A stretch of DNA of 64,000 nucleotides from Ailanthus altissimus (GCA_946807835.1 OX327702.1:4092001-4156000), one strand, 5' to 3'. Shown: positions 10,142 through 24,134, numbered from the stretch's first letter. Made by a program: numbers and translations. Notes: generated by a model not told the origin, from the sequence alone.

Positions 10142-11752
10142 ATCCCATAGAATATTTGGGAGATCCAATGAAACATACTTGTATAATTTGGGTGCAACTT
10201 TATTCTATTGTGTAACTTTTACGTAAGCAGGGTAACCCTAAATCTTAACATATTTAAGACTCAATTTTCTACTAGTCTATATCTCATATGGAGTAGTAAG
10301 AATCACTTTCAATGGAACTTTATTCAACAAATGAGCAGTAGTTTCTAAAGCATAACCCCACAGATATTCTGAAAGATCGGTAAAGTTCACCATTGATCGG
10401 ACCATATCTAATAAAATTTGATTCCTCATCTCCGAACATTATTGTGTTGAGGAGTAGTCGGAGGCCTATATTTGGGCAAGAATCCAATTTTCCTTTAATT
10501 AATCTATCGATTCACCGTCTTGATCTGATCATAGTCATTTAATAAACATATAGGGTTATTTCTCTACCTCATATCGAAATTCTTTAAACATTTTAAAGTT
10601 TTTTTACTTGTGTCTCATCAAAAACATGTCTGTATCGTGACAAATCATCGATAAAAATAATGAAGTATCGAAACTTACCATAGCAGTGTGATTCATTAGA
10701 TTACGTATATCATATATAGTAGTTCAAATAATCAGTGGCACGGTGTTTAACACTTATAATAGGAGATTTGGTCATTTTTCTTTGAATCTAAGATTTACAA
10801 ACCGAAAAGGGTTCTATGGTAAGATAAGGTATTTAACCATCTCTAACCAGACGGGTCAAGCATCTTATGACAATATGATCTAACCTCATTTGTTATAATT
10901 CGATAATGTTCAAAGTTCCTGAACTACTACTTATTTTGTTCACCTGTACTTTCGAATATTTCCTGTTATATTTTAGATATAATAGCCATTTATCAACTGA
11001 AAACTAGCTAGCAAAACATTATCATTATCATATAAACATAAGTAACTATTTCTAATGTATACATGATAATTCTCTCTGTCTAACACAGAGAGTGATATGA
11101 TTTGCTTGATGATGTTTTAGCATATGATAGCAATTATACAACATAATGCACTTGCTAGAAGAGAGAAGTAACTTAAATGTTCCAACAGCTTTAACGTATT
11201 GGAAATCTCTATTTTCTATACTTTCTCCCATATTTAGCTTCCTAGCATCTCTAAAAAATGCAATATATTGCACATATAAGACAGATAAGCGGTATCTAAT
11301 ACCCAACATGCGCTAGCATTAAATGCTAATAAAATGCAATAATTGGTAAACAGACACTTAAGGGGTTTATCTTTTCTAATTGGTAAATCTCACCACAATG
11401 GAAATACTTTCTTTTATATTTGTTCTCTTTCTGTGGTCTGGATATATCAAACATCTCTTTTAGATGAAGCATAATATTACTTATATTATTCATATGCACA
11501 TGCTTCCACTAAAGATTAATAAACATCGAGGTCAAGACATATGATTTTACTCTTAAATCATCACTTATCCATTTCTAATAAGTTTAAACCTCTTCTAAAG
11601 AAGCCTTATCACAAACACCTCTATCATATTCTGATCAATGACATATCTAAGCGAATCTATAATAGTTCTCAAATTCTTCAGTTAGTTATATTTATTTTTT
11701 GGTGCCTTATAGTTGACGCACATCTATATATATATCTAACGGGTTGCTTATA
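10142..11752 (-). pseudogene. Decayed copia gag-pol of element C' (right part)
   Basis: This is non-coding now, but it lines up block by block with the element A polyprotein gene. For example, 10180-10270 corresponds to A 2600-2680 (region after integrase), 10590-10700 to the integrase core, 11060-11330 to the protease/gag junction, and 11740-11770 to the gag start. It has many stops and small indels. It begins mid-pol because B' inserted here; the reverse transcriptase half should lie left of the window. Confidence 0.85.
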
Positions 11753-12079
11753 TTTATCTTATCTTTATAAGAAAAAATAGAAGATGTCTAGCAGAACATT
11801 TTTAATCATTAAAAATAACGCTTTTGATCATGTATATAACTAGTATATGTTTTCAATCTAAAGAAACTCTCCCACTACTTTACACATTCCCTTTAATCTC
11901 TCAAACAGAAAAGCTAAAATTTAAGCGTTTTAAATTTTATAGTAAGAAGTAGATCCAATTAGCATTGTATTCCATCTTTACGTTTTAGTAATACTGGCTT
12001 TTGTAAAACTCAAAAGGTAGACAACTCTTATCAATTGCATCTTATACAACTCTTGCCACTAATTCTAAACACACTTTAT

Positions 12080-13852
12080 TATTGGTGTTGCGATATGAAT
12101 GTTTATCCTAAGTACGATTGCATGCTATCGTTAACAAGTAATAAAGGGTAAGGGGTGTTGATCGTTCTATTCAAGTACTAAAATTGATTCTCCTATTTTT
12201 ATCAAACAAATTGATTTAATTAAGAATGAAATTAATTACTAATTAACAACTAACTAAGCAAGATACAAATTCTAACACTCTCAATGATAAATGAAGTCTA
12301 GGGTGTATAGGTATCCCTTAACCCGTGTTTTTTTATGGATATGCTTTGAATGAAAATTTATTAGTTAATTATTAGTCACAAGTAATAAAGGGTGAGGGGT
12401 GTTGATCCCACGAGGAGTAGTACTTCGTTCTATTCAAGTACTAAAATTGATTCTCCTATTTTTATCAAACAAATTGATTTAATTAAGAATGACATTAATT
12501 ACTAATTAATAACTAACTAAGCAAGATACAAATTCTAACACTCTCAATGATAAATGAAGTCTAGGGTGTATAGGTATCTCTTAACTCGTGTTTTTTTTTA
12601 TAGATATGCTTTGAATGACAATTCATTAGTTAATTATTAGTCACAACATTAGGTTCGTCGCAAGCCTCTTCCAATGGTTAAGTGATTATACCCTACTCAA
12701 CCCAATATTTGTACTTCTATGATACTGATATTAAATGAAGTTTATTAAGTCTAACTTGTCTTAACCATGCATACCAACTAGGTATATTCTTATTCTAATT
12801 GAAACTTGTAGATGCTACTCTACAATCATACATCACTTTGTCTTAGGCTATTTAATGAGATGCATTTTCCAAGTTTATCTTAATGAATCTAAGGTTCATA
12901 CATAATATTGGCCATATCAAATGCAAGTATTAAATACCAACAAAATGAATAAAAACCAAGTTCATGCATTCAAAGTTGACATATTTACAAACATATTGTT
13001 AAGTTAAAAAATATAATCATAGACAAGTGAATTTAGTTCAACATACTGAAGTTCAGGAAATAAATTACAAGATATAATATAATGAAACCAAGTTTAGATC
13101 AATAAATATAGAAATAAAATTCAGATGATCTTTCCAAGCGTTGGCTTCAATGCTTCTCTTACAAGTAATAATCTCCCTTGATGATGTTGATCATTCTCTA
13201 AATGATTTTCAAGTGTTTAAATGTGTTTCTTTGTAGTCTAAAGGTGAGATTTTTGACTTAGAACATTCTCCTTAAATGCTGAGATTATGGTGAAATGTTC
13301 CTTCTACAAAAATTCAAAAGAGTTGTTTTATATATTATAGAAAATAACCGTAACGCTACAATGTTTTTCTTTATAATGCAAGGGTGTTGTAAACTGTCAT
13401 GTACGAACGCTGTGTCATTGAGGTTTAGTAATGATAGGGTGTTTTGGCATGGCTGCATTGCATAATTGGCACTAGGGCATTAATAAAGTAGCGTACCTAC
13501 GTTGCCTTCCAACTTTGAGGCATTTGGGATATTGAAAACTTTCTGCCTTCCACGCTCTTATCCTTCATGTCAACACTACGGCATTTAATTCCTAGAAATG
13601 TTAGGGGCATTTAGTGCTCAACGCTGATAGTTTTCTTTTAGAATGTAGCCGTATTCATTCATTTTCTATAATTCCATCTCTGAATTTTTGCTTTTTGGCC
13701 TCCTTTTTGCTACTTTTCTCTCCCTTTAGTCTATTCATATGCTTGTCCTATAAATTCAATAAAAGTATGCATAAATAGATTGCAATTACTCAACAATAGA
13801 AATAATTAAAGCTAAAATGAGAAAATAGTATATATCTATTTTACGCTTATCA
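12080..13852 (-). mobile_element. Non-coding repeat X, copy 1
   Basis: A block of about 1.77 kb interrupts the C' leader between two copies of TTTAT (12075-12079 and 13853-13857), a plausible target-site duplication. It shares ordered blocks with 55476-56860: AAGTAATAAAGGG, CAAGCCTCTTCCAA, CCAACTAGGTATATT, CTCTACAATCAT, then a GC-type module and the end CTTATCA. It has no coding capacity. Read on the minus strand it begins TGATAAG, like an LTR; strand and class are inferences. The left boundary could be 12080 or 12083. Confidence 0.72.
12136..12645. repeat. Tandem duplication inside repeat X copy 1
   Basis: Two nearly identical units, 12136-12379 (244 bp) and 12380-12645 (266 bp), each start AAGTAATAAAGGGT and end ATTATTAGTCAC. 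The first lacks about 20 bp around CCCACGAGGAGTAG that the second retains. Copy 2 of X at 55.5 kb has a single unit. Confidence 0.9.
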
Positions 13853-14453
13853 TTTATCTTCACGCTTTAGCAATATTAAGTAATACTTTCGCTTATATTT
13901 GTCTCATTTCATGTTTAACCAGTATAGTTCAAAATCACACCGACCAATCCCTCACACTTTAGTAATATTGGAAAGGAACAAAGTGACTCGTCTAACACCG
14001 TATTGACAAGAGAGATTATCTCATACAAGATGGATCATATATAATATTATCTTATAATAAAATATATTTCAATATGATTAAGAGAGATTTTATAATTCTT
14101 CGCATCTCATAAGGATTTGATTCATAATCAAAATATTTGATTTACACAAACACAACTAACTTCCACCAGTAGGGCTTCTATTATGGTTAACAGAGCAAAC
14201 AATTGATTAACTATTTATAGGACGACAATATAACAGTTATATTGAATTAAATAAACTTCACATGTATAAAATGAAAAATAGAGTATATTGCTTAAAATGC
14301 CCTAGCATTATATTACTTGAACACCCCAGCATTCAACAACTTGAACGCACTATCTTTCAACTACTTGATCGCCTCAGCGTTATCACATAATGCCCCAACA
14401 TTCGGTTGTTTGAATGCCTTAACGTTATATGATCAACACCCTAGCATTTGTTC

Positions 14454-16665
14454 TGTTTGGTGCTGATTAAACTGCGTGTATGCATATAGTATTTGTGTCT
14501 ATTATACATATATACATATCAAGTATATACATATACGCAGCAGAAGCTTAAAAACAAATAATGAATACAATTTAAAACATATTAATCACATGAATACAAA
14601 GATTGAGAATTGTCACCTATACAGCCTTTGGATTAAAGAGTTGCTTGAGTTCATCGGAAATGTTACCGATTGATAGTTTTAGCAATCAATTGTGGTGGAC
14701 TTAACTATCTAAAACAACAACATTAAATCCATTACTAGTTTAACACTTTAAACCTTAAGCTATTTGTTTACCCTTGATAAACTCTTGATCAATAAACAAT
14801 AGCTTGTATTGCTTTTAGGGCTTGGCTTGATAGAGAAGATGATAAATGATGAATTTAACACTTGAATTCAAGCAACAAAGCAACAATTTATTTTTTCTTT
14901 CTCTTTCTCAAAATGGCCGGCCAACAACAAGCATAATCCTCTCTTTGTTTTGCTTAATTTCACAATTTTATAATAATTAAGACTTAACATAAACCTAGAG
15001 TTAACTATTAACCATAGTTAAGTTAATTTATTATTTAATAATTAAATAATAAAAAATCATAATAATTATAATATTTTATTAATTAACCAAACCCAAGTTA
15101 ACAATTAACCTTGGCTACCAAGTAATGAATAAAATATTAATTAATAAATATTAACTTAACTTTAGTTAACTCTTAACCTTGGTTAAGTTAATTATTATTT
15201 AATATTTTATTAAATAAAATATCTTGATTATTTAAAAATTAAATAATTAAATATGTGAAAATACCCTTAAGCCCTTACTTGATTACCAAGTAAAACTCAC
15301 AATGGGTTCTATTATACTACACATTAGGGTAAATTTATCCAAAGGCTCACAATGTGCTACGTGTCATTATTTAATTAGTTAACAATAATTATCAACTAAT
15401 TAATGTACTTAACACTTAAGTATTGGCACGAGCTCATCCCGAGGGTTCCTGAAACAAATAATCAATTTTGCTGAATTGAACTATTCAATCCAGTACGTTA
15501 CCCTAGTGCACAATGAGTACACATCATATGGCGGGACTCTTTAGGTCCATGCCCAATTTTTCAAATGGAACTATTCTATAAGTCCGTGATCGATGCCTTA
15601 CACACAAGTCACAGATATTACAAATCAGCGCATTAGACCATACAAGTTGAGGTCATAATGCATACATATAGTCCTTTCGTCATTTATACCATAAATATGT
15701 GAGGACATAGATCAACATTGTCAAATCTCTATAAGCTCATCTATGAACTTATCTCTAGATTCGTTTCTTGATGAACAATATACGCAAACACGTTTGCTAT
15801 ATTGTTCAATCCTGAGGAAAACTCATTTCTTGACTTTATTGCTTCTAGCCATAAGACTTTCTAAGATACAATCTTGAAGCATCAAATATATTAACTTCTT
15901 ATGTGAGCTGATAGATCCCATATCTACGCACACCGGACTCCATGAGCATTAGACTATACCTAACGACTCGTAGTGATCAAACCATGAAAGGTCTCTAACG
16001 TCCGTGGAACCTAGGTATAGTAGATCATTCACAAGTTCACTGTGGCGCTCAGGTTAAAGGACCACGAATACTACTCAACTCGAGAGGACCTTCCATTGAT
16101 AGCTTACATAGGATGTCTATTGGGGTCTTCGTGAGTCTGTTGAGTACCTAGTCTTTACTGAATATCTGTATACCTATACGAGCTCCAAGCTCATAGTTAG
16201 CTAGGAACAACCATCTGTACCCTATAGATATAGACATACACTGACTATATAAAAGGGATTCGCCGACAGACTTGCATCGGTAAAAATAGATCAGAAATAT
16301 AATATTTGAGAATATATTTGTATAATGACATTTTCTAGCACCTTATTGCAACTTATGCAACTATGTCATTACTAGTATACCCTCAGGTATTTGTATCATT
16401 ATAGACAAGGCTCCAACTCCTTAGATTTTACTGATTCTTATAACTTGCTAATTATTAGCCGTCATAATTCTTAGTGTTCCTAACTTTTAGCCTTGATATA
16501 AACTCATTTAGATCAGATCTAAACTCCTTCAGATTATACAATGTCTGTAGTATTACAAGCATTATATCATATAATTAATGTAATTAGCGATTTAATAAAA
16601 TGTACATTGTATAAATATCAAATATTCAAACAAATAGGGATGACACGTAAGTACAAATCCTAACA
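14454..16665 (-). repeat. Element C' 5' LTR (about 2.2 kb)
   Basis: It ends ATCCTAACA at 16665 and is collinear with the LTRs of element C. For example, the AT-rich half at 14880-15260 with GGCCGGCC at about 14924 corresponds to 19100-19480. The start is approximate because the PBS side is eroded. The next five bases, CATTC, are the predicted target duplication. Confidence 0.82.
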
Positions 16666-16845
16666 CATTCATTCTTAATGAACGCCACAACGTTAATCAT
16701 GAATGCCTTAGCGTTACTTTGAGCAATGGGCTGGTTTTGCACTTTTAACACTTGAAAATGCAAAACCCATTGCTCTTGGGCATCATAAATGGCTCAATGA
16801 TACTCAATTAACCAAAAAACACACAAAAATATGCTCTGATACCAT
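16666..16845 (-). other. Remnant of element D' leader with PBS
   Basis: It contains a decayed GC module (AACGCCACAACG, GCCTTAGCG) and the PBS GCTCTGATACCA at 16833-16844 (reverse complement of TGGTATCAGAGC), directly beside an LTR. It shows that C' inserted into the leader of an older element D'. Confidence 0.8.
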
Positions 16846-18619
16846 TGTTAACGTGAAGTAAGGGTGCATACATGTGATTGTGTACATGTTAATTAATTTC
16901 AAAATGCATGTCCAACTCACATTACGCAGCGTAATTATACATGTAATTAATCAACAAATATACTCCATATAACGAATCAAATACAGTAATAGTTATAGTA
17001 TGAGAAAAAAATATACATTTAAACCCATTCGGTGGAGAATTCGATCTGGAGCCTCACACCAAAGTGATAAATTTAACAATTCTAGTATGTAATGATATGA
17101 TGAGATTACAGAATTAGAATGGTAGCTTGAATTCCAGTAGAATCAAATTCATGCAACACTTGCACTTGGATTCTCTTATTTTGGTTAAGTGTAAAACAAG
17201 GACTCATTTGGCTAAAAATGGGGGATCTCTTTGCAACATTTGTAAAGTTTATAATACTTGACCAATAGATACTTGACACTTGTCTTCCATGCATCCCATG
17301 CATCAAGACAAGTGTCTCACTTCACTAGCCACTTGTCACCGATTAATTCCATGTATATAACAAGTATCACTCATGCATTATATTAGTTTTCTATGTGTCA
17401 TTCTTGCATTAGTTAACTACTTTAACTATTAAATATAGGTTTATTCTATGTGTCATTCATGCATTAGCTAACTACTTTAACTAATAAAATATAGGTTTAA
17501 CATATAAACCTTGACATATGTGTTTTCGAAGATTCTAAAACAAATTATGTTTTCCAATTTTTTTTTCAAATCGAACTATTCGACTCAACCTGCTACCCAA
17601 TGCTCAACGAGTATACTTTATATTGTGAGACTCCCTACGTTTATACTCATTTACCTTACGAAACTCTTTCGTAAGTCTGTAAATGATGCCCCACACACAT
17701 GTTATAGGTATTACAGAATGACACGTTGAACCATACAAGCTAAGGTAAACTATATCCGTATAATCTCTCCGCCATCTATATCCTAAAGGAGAAGAGTTAT
17801 AGAACATCACCGTCAAATCTCTATATATTCGACCATAAACTTATCTCCAGATTTGTATTTTCGTAAATAATATCTGCAAAAGTTTCTATCAAAAAAATTA
17901 TTTTTTTGGAGTTTCTGCTTTTAGCCAAAAGAATTCCTGAAATACATATCTCGAAGCATCAAAATATACAACTCAATCATATGAGTTGATGGATACTATA
18001 TCTATGTACACTAGACTCTATGTGCATTGGGCCATATCGAATGACACCCAGAGGTCAGATCATGAAAGGTCTCTGAAATGAGTAGAATCAAAGTATGGTA
18101 TATCACTCACAAGTCCATCGTGGTGTTTAGGTCTAATGACAACGAATACTACTTAACTCAAGAAGACTTGCCATTGATGACTCTATGAGATATTTATTGG
18201 AGGTCCTCGTGAGTCTGTTCAATATCAAGTCCTTACTAAAAATCTGCATGCCTATACGATTTTCTGCTAAGCCTATCATTTGTTAAGACTAATCGTCTAA
18301 ACAATCCAGATATAGACACACACTGATCCGGAAGAAATACTAATCGACCCGTGTCGGCAACCATAAATTATGAGTGATATTTTTCGAGAACATATTGCTC
18401 AATGACATTTCTTAGCACCATTTACAACTCCTTGCAACTATGTCATTATTATAATATATTCGGGTCTTTGTCTCCATTTCAGATAAAGTTCTAACTCTTA
18501 GAATACTAACACTTAACGCTTACCTAAACTCATGTAGATAAGATCTAAACTCTGTAGATCTGCAATATCTTAAAAGTAACAAGTTTAGTATCATATAATT
18601 ATGTATTATTAATAATATT
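16846..18619 (-). repeat. Element D' 5' LTR, main part
   Basis: It begins TGTTAACGTG beside the PBS. It is homologous to the other LTRs but breaks off in the AATAATATT stretch near the LTR end, where element C begins. The missing LTR end is found on the far side of element C (30754-30801). Confidence 0.8.
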
Positions 18620-20829
18620 TGATGGGTGTTGATTATTCTAGGGTGTATGCATGTGGTGTATGTGTTCATTATACAAATATACATATCTTATACATATACA
18701 TGCACAGCGGAAGTCTAAAAATTAAACAATGAACACATATTTATACAATTAATCAAATTAATTACAGAATTGAGAATTTCACCCTTGAAGCCTTTTGATT
18801 AATTTGTTTGGAGTCCACATGAAATGAACTTGTTGACAATTCTAGTAGTTAACTAGGGTGGGTTTGATTAGTTAGAATAGCAGTATAATCCAGCACTGAT
18901 TTAACTCTTTAAATCATTTATATTAACTTTTAATCTAATAAAAAATTAATTTATTTTATATTTTGTTTAACACTTGAATACTTAAAAAATAAATCTATTT
19001 TAGTTATTGCAATTAGTAACTAAATTGGATAAAAAAACAATACATAGAGTTCAACTCATGAAAACTAAATGAAAGAAAACATTTTAATTCTTCTCTTTTG
19101 TTTCCAAAATGGCCGGCCACCAAATGTGAACAAAACTAAAACTTATGAATTTGTAATTTTATTTCACTTTATATAGAAATGCATAAATTTCAAACTAATT
19201 TAAATTTCATTTTCATTTAATTTAGCTTTAACCTAACCCTAGAGTTAACTATTAACCCTAGTTAGGTTTACTTTTATTTAATAATAATAAAAATAAAATA
19301 TCTAGATATTTATTTAATCTAATCATAGTTAATAATTAACCATGGTTAAGTTAGGTACAAAATATCTTTTAACCTAATCCTTTGGTTAACAATTAACCTT
19401 GGTTAAGTTAGATTGTTATTTAATTATTATTTAAATAAATATCTTGATTATTAACAATTAAATAATCAATAAAGTAAAATTATCGTTATGCCCTTACTAG
19501 GTTACCAAGTTAACCTAAAGTGGGTCCCATCATAACCATATACTTTAGTTAACTTAGTTATAGTAATTTTCCATATTTTACTGGATTGAACTATTCACTT
19601 TAGTAATTTGCCATATTTTATGGTATTGATTCGTCAAATGAAACTATTCTATGAGTCTATGAGTAATGCCTTATGCACAAGTCATGAATATTACAAATCA
19701 ATACGTTAGACCGTACAAGTTGAGGTCAGAACACATATGTATAATCATTCTGTCATTATACATTGAATGTACGGGGACATAGATCAATACCATCAAATTC
19801 TCATTTGCTCATCTATGAACTTATCTCTAGATTCGTATCTCGGTAAACAATATACGCAAACACTTTTGCGATATTGTTTAGTTTGCGATATTGTTTAGCT
19901 CTAAGAGAAATTACTTTCATGGGTTTATTACTTATGATCATAAGATTTTTTGAGATGCAATCTCGAAGCATCGGATATACAATTTACTTATGTAAGCTGA
20001 CATATCCTATATCTATGCACACAAGACTCCATTAGCATTAAATCATACCCAATGATATATAGTAGTTAGACTATGAAAGTTCTATGACATATGTGGAACC
20101 AAAGTATTGTGGATCACTCACAAGCCTACAGTGGCACTCAGGTCAAAATGATCATGAATACTACTCAACTCAAGAGGATCTTCATTTGACGGCTTCATAG
20201 GATGTCTATTGGGGTCCTCATGAGTCTGGTCAGTATCTAGTCTTGACTGAATAATAGCATGCCTATACAAGCTCTCAGTTCATGGTCAACTAAGAACAAC
20301 CATTTGCATCAGGCAGATATAGACATACACTGATCTATATAAAAAGAATTCACCGATAGACTCGCATCGATGAAAATAGAGTAGGAAATAATGTTTGAGA
20401 ACATACTTGCATAATAACATTTTCAATCACCTATTGTAACTCTTTGCAACTATATCATTACTGGTGTATTCCTAGGTTATTATCTCATTTCAAATAATGC
20501 TTCTAACTTTTAAAAGTTTACTCTTTTATAACTTGCTAACTCTTAGCAGTGCTAACTGTTAGCATTTATAACTCTCAACATTCTTAGCATTTATAATTCT
20601 TAGCATTGCTAACTCTTAGCATTTATAACTCTCAGCATTGCTACCTCTTAGCGTTGGTCTAAACTTATTCAGATCAAATCTGAACTCCTTCAGATTATAC
20701 AATGTCTGAAATGTTACAAGCATAATACCATTTAATATTAACGATTTTATTCGAAATGTTTATTGTATAAATATTAAACAATTAATATTCATACAATATT
20801 GGAATGACATGTAAACACCAACTCCAACT
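18620..20829 (-). repeat. Element C 3' LTR (2210 bp)
   Basis: It starts TGATGGGTG and ends CTCCAACT before a recognisable polypurine remnant (20830-20840). It is collinear with 27693-30748 apart from the LINE in the latter. A minisatellite of TAACTCTTAGCATT-like units sits at 20523-20656. Confidence 0.85.
20523..20656. repeat. Minisatellite of CTAACTCTTAGCATT units in LTR
   Basis: Imperfect units of about 14-24 bp built on GCTAACTCTTAGCATT/TATAACTCTTAGCATT repeat here. The related LTRs have fewer units (A at about 7448-7500, C right LTR at about 30526-30575). Each unit carries a GCTAA/TTAGC inverted pair. Confidence 0.75.
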
Positions 20830-21970
20830 AGCTCCTACTTGCTCTAGTGTCATTTGTACTAGTATCTCATACTAATACACTCTACGTGTTTCTCAAATAC
20901 CCTAAGAGTTTAGGCTTGAGTGAGTTCGTTATGTTATCCACGGAATGTATCCTAGATATTATTACAACTGATGCAGCTAAGGTCTTTCTAATTATATGGT
21001 ATTCAAAGTCTATATGATCAGAATTTTGGTGTGCATATTGGCTTATCAACTTGAGCAATTATTTTGTTTTTGTTGCATTACAGTGGGATAGGATCCACTG
21101 AGTTTGGAACTATTCTAAGCTTTTTAACTAGCTTGAATATCTATAGTGCTTCCTTTGTAGGCTTCTCAAGCAGCAACATATTCTATATCAAAGGCAGAAT
21201 TAGTTATGGACATCTAAATTACACACATCCAACTAGCTTCGGTACTAATGAGAAGAAACACATAACTAGATGTAGATTTTATACCATCTAAATCAGATGA
21301 AAAGTTTGAATATGTGCGTCCCTTCACTTGTAAGATACTTTTCTCTATATTTTAAAAACTTATCTTTTGTATCTCTCAGGTATTTCAGATATGTTTTACA
21401 GCCATCTTATGGTCATGATCGTGATCATACGGATACTAACTTGTAACACTTACAACTATCCAATTTAGGTCTCGTACATAACATGAAATGCATCAAATTA
21501 TCTCTAGTTGATGCTTATGATAAATTAGACACTCTAACTCTTTCATCTTCTTCATGAGGACACTTCCTCTAAAAAAAATGAATGTTATATCTGAAAGACA
21601 CATTAACTATCTCACAGTCAATAAAGTCATACTGTTATATGATTTAGTCTATGTGTACGAAGATTGGGAGAGTCTCATCAACCTCCTAACTCTATCTCTA
21701 TAAAGTTTTATACCTAGTACATAGGAAACCTCTCCCAAATCTATTATGGAGAAGTTTTTTACTCAAATAAATCTTAACTGATTGACTTGAGTATGTTTCG
21801 GACATAGAGAACTAGTAAGATAATCATGCTCCCAGTGCTATTTCTAAACACACACATTTTTGCTTCATTTTTGATGGAGCCAGACTTTTTGATTTTCTCA
21901 TCTAAACGAAGATTCCAGCTTCTAGAAAACTCTTAAGTCTCCAAATGGACTTAATCAGTTCACACACTAT
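20830..21970 (-). pseudogene. Element C pol remnant, C-terminal half (RNase H, RT end)
   Basis: Collinear with element A 691-1870: the RNase H end near 20900-21300, the block preceding the YVDD region, and the region around A 1800-1860 at about 21900-21970. Stops and indels are frequent. It is interrupted exactly at ATTAG (21971-21975) by a solo LTR and resumes at 24135. Confidence 0.85.
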
Positions 21971-21975
21971 ATTAG

Positions 21976-24134
21976 TGATAGGATTGATGCTTTTGTGCCA
22001 TCCTTGTATGTACGAATATTTGTAATTTATAAAAATGTACATTTTCATTAAATCACTAATTACTTAATTATATGGTACTATACTTGTTATGCTATCGATA
22101 TTGTATGATCTAAAGAAGTTCAGATATGGTCTAAAGGAGTTTAGATCAGCGCTAAGAGTTAGTATCGCTGAGAATTATAATTGTTAATAGTTAGCACTAC
22201 TAAGAGTTATCAGGTTATAAGAGTTAGCGAATATCCAAGAGTTGGAACCTTATCTGTAACAGAAAAAAGACCCGAGGGTATACTAATAATGACATAGTTA
22301 TAAAGAGTTACAATCGGGTGCTAGAAAATATCATTACATAAGTATATTCTCAAACATTATGTTCCTGATCTATTTTCACTGATGTAGGTCTATCCGTGGA
22401 TCCCTTTTATATAGATCAGCGTATGTCATACCTGTAGGGTACATATGGTTATTCCTAGCTAACCATGAACTTGGAACTCGTATAGATATACGGGTATCCA
22501 GTTGGGACTGGATATCGAACAAACTCACGAGGACCCCAATAGATATCTTATGTAGGCCGTCAATAGAAGGTCCTTTCAAGTTGAGTAGTATATGTGGTCA
22601 TTTGACCTGAGCGCCATAGTGGGCTTGTAAGTGATCCATTATACTTTGGTTCTACGCATGTCAGAGACCTTTTATGGTTTGACCGCTGGGTGTCGCTGGG
22701 TATGGTATGATGCTTATGGAGTCCGGTATGCATAGATATGGGATCTGTCAGCTCATATAGGGAGTTGTATATCCAGATGCTTCGAGATCGTATCTCCAAA
22801 AATCTTATAGTTATAAGTATTAACCTGAGAATGGAATTTCCCACAGGGTTGAATAATATAACAAAAATGTTTACATATATTGTTCATTGAGATACAAATC
22901 TCGAGAAAGGTTATAGATGATCACATGGGGATTTGGCAGTGATGATCTATGTCCCCACACATCTAGGATATAGATGATAGGAGGACTATACGTATGCGTT
23001 GTGATCTCAGCTTGCATGATCCAACGCCCCGATTTGTAATATTCGTAATGTGTGCATAAGGCATCGATCACAGACTCATAGAATAGTTCCATTTGATAAA
23101 TTGGGCATGGACTTAGAAAGTCCCGCAATATGAAGTATACTCGTTGTGCACTAGGGCAACGTACCAGATTGAATTGTTTAGTTCAGTAATATCCAGCATG
23201 ACCATGTGATGCGTGCGTGTCAATGTTTAAGTGTTAAACACATTAATTAGTTGATAATTATTATTAACTAATAGTATATCAACACACGACGTATTGTGGA
23301 CCCTTATTTGAGTTTATCCAAGTGTGTAGTATGGTAGGACCTAGTAGGGAGTATATTTGGTAATCATGTATGAGAGGCAAAATGGTAATTTCACACACAT
23401 TGATGATTTAATAGTTAAATAATTAAAATATCTTATTATTATATAATATAATATTATATGATATAATATTATAATATATATACTTGGTGGCCAAGTATAT
23501 ATATATAACAATATTATATTATATTATAAAGTAAGATATATATGTATATTAGATGTGTGTGTGAAACGTTGGAAGAGAAGAAAATTGAAATTGAAATTTA
23601 ATTGTTGTCATTTTGGTTACAAAGGGTGGCCGGCCTTTTGAGAAGAAAAGAAGAAAGAAATTGTTTTTTTTTTGTTCTTAAATTTCAAGTGTTGAAATAA
23701 TAATTTATAGTATTCTCTTCTTAGCCTAGTCATTAAATAGCAATTTAAGCTATTGTTTTGTTGATCAATGGTAAACACATAACTTAGGATTTAAGTGTTA
23801 AACTCAGTGTTGGATAAAACTGCTATTCTAAACAGCTAAGTCCACCTTATTGATTACTAAAACTGCCAACGAGTTTTACTTTAGGTAGGTTTTAATTTTG
23901 AAGAGTGGAAAAGGAATCAGTGGTGAATTTCTTAATTCATTTATATTAATTTGATTAATATAATTTTATTGTGTTAATTATTTTTTATGTTTTCGCTATG
24001 CCACTCTAGTGCTAATATATGTATGTGATGCATATATGTATGATTTAATATGTATGAGATATGTATTTGGTATAATGAACACATGACACATGTATACACT
24101 GTAGAATTGTAGACCCGAATCACACACCCCTACA
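21976..24134 (+). mobile_element. Solo LTR (2159 bp), opposite orientation, TSD ATTAG
   Basis: It is the reverse complement of the LTR type in C/C'. It runs from TGATAGG at 21976 to CCCCTACA at 24134 and is flanked on both sides by ATTAG (21971-21975; 24135-24139). The interrupted pol sequence is contiguous across it. A solo LTR usually arises by recombination between the two LTRs of a full element. Confidence 0.93.

Larger units (their letters stand above)
11753..14453 (-). other. Element C' leader with insertion of repeat X
   Basis: The untranslated leader of C' is recognisable at 11860-12079 and 13853-14453 by homology to the leader of A, including decayed CACGCTAAAGCAATATTGG motifs and, at 14286-14453, a decayed GC module (TAACGCT-, CCCAGCATT-type units). 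Repeat X splits it. The PBS beside the LTR is no longer recognisable. No gene is present. Confidence 0.75.

Noticed and set aside
22376..23128. Three minus-strand open frames of 67-94 codons
   Set aside because: They fall wholly inside a solo LTR and correspond to non-coding sequence in the related LTRs.
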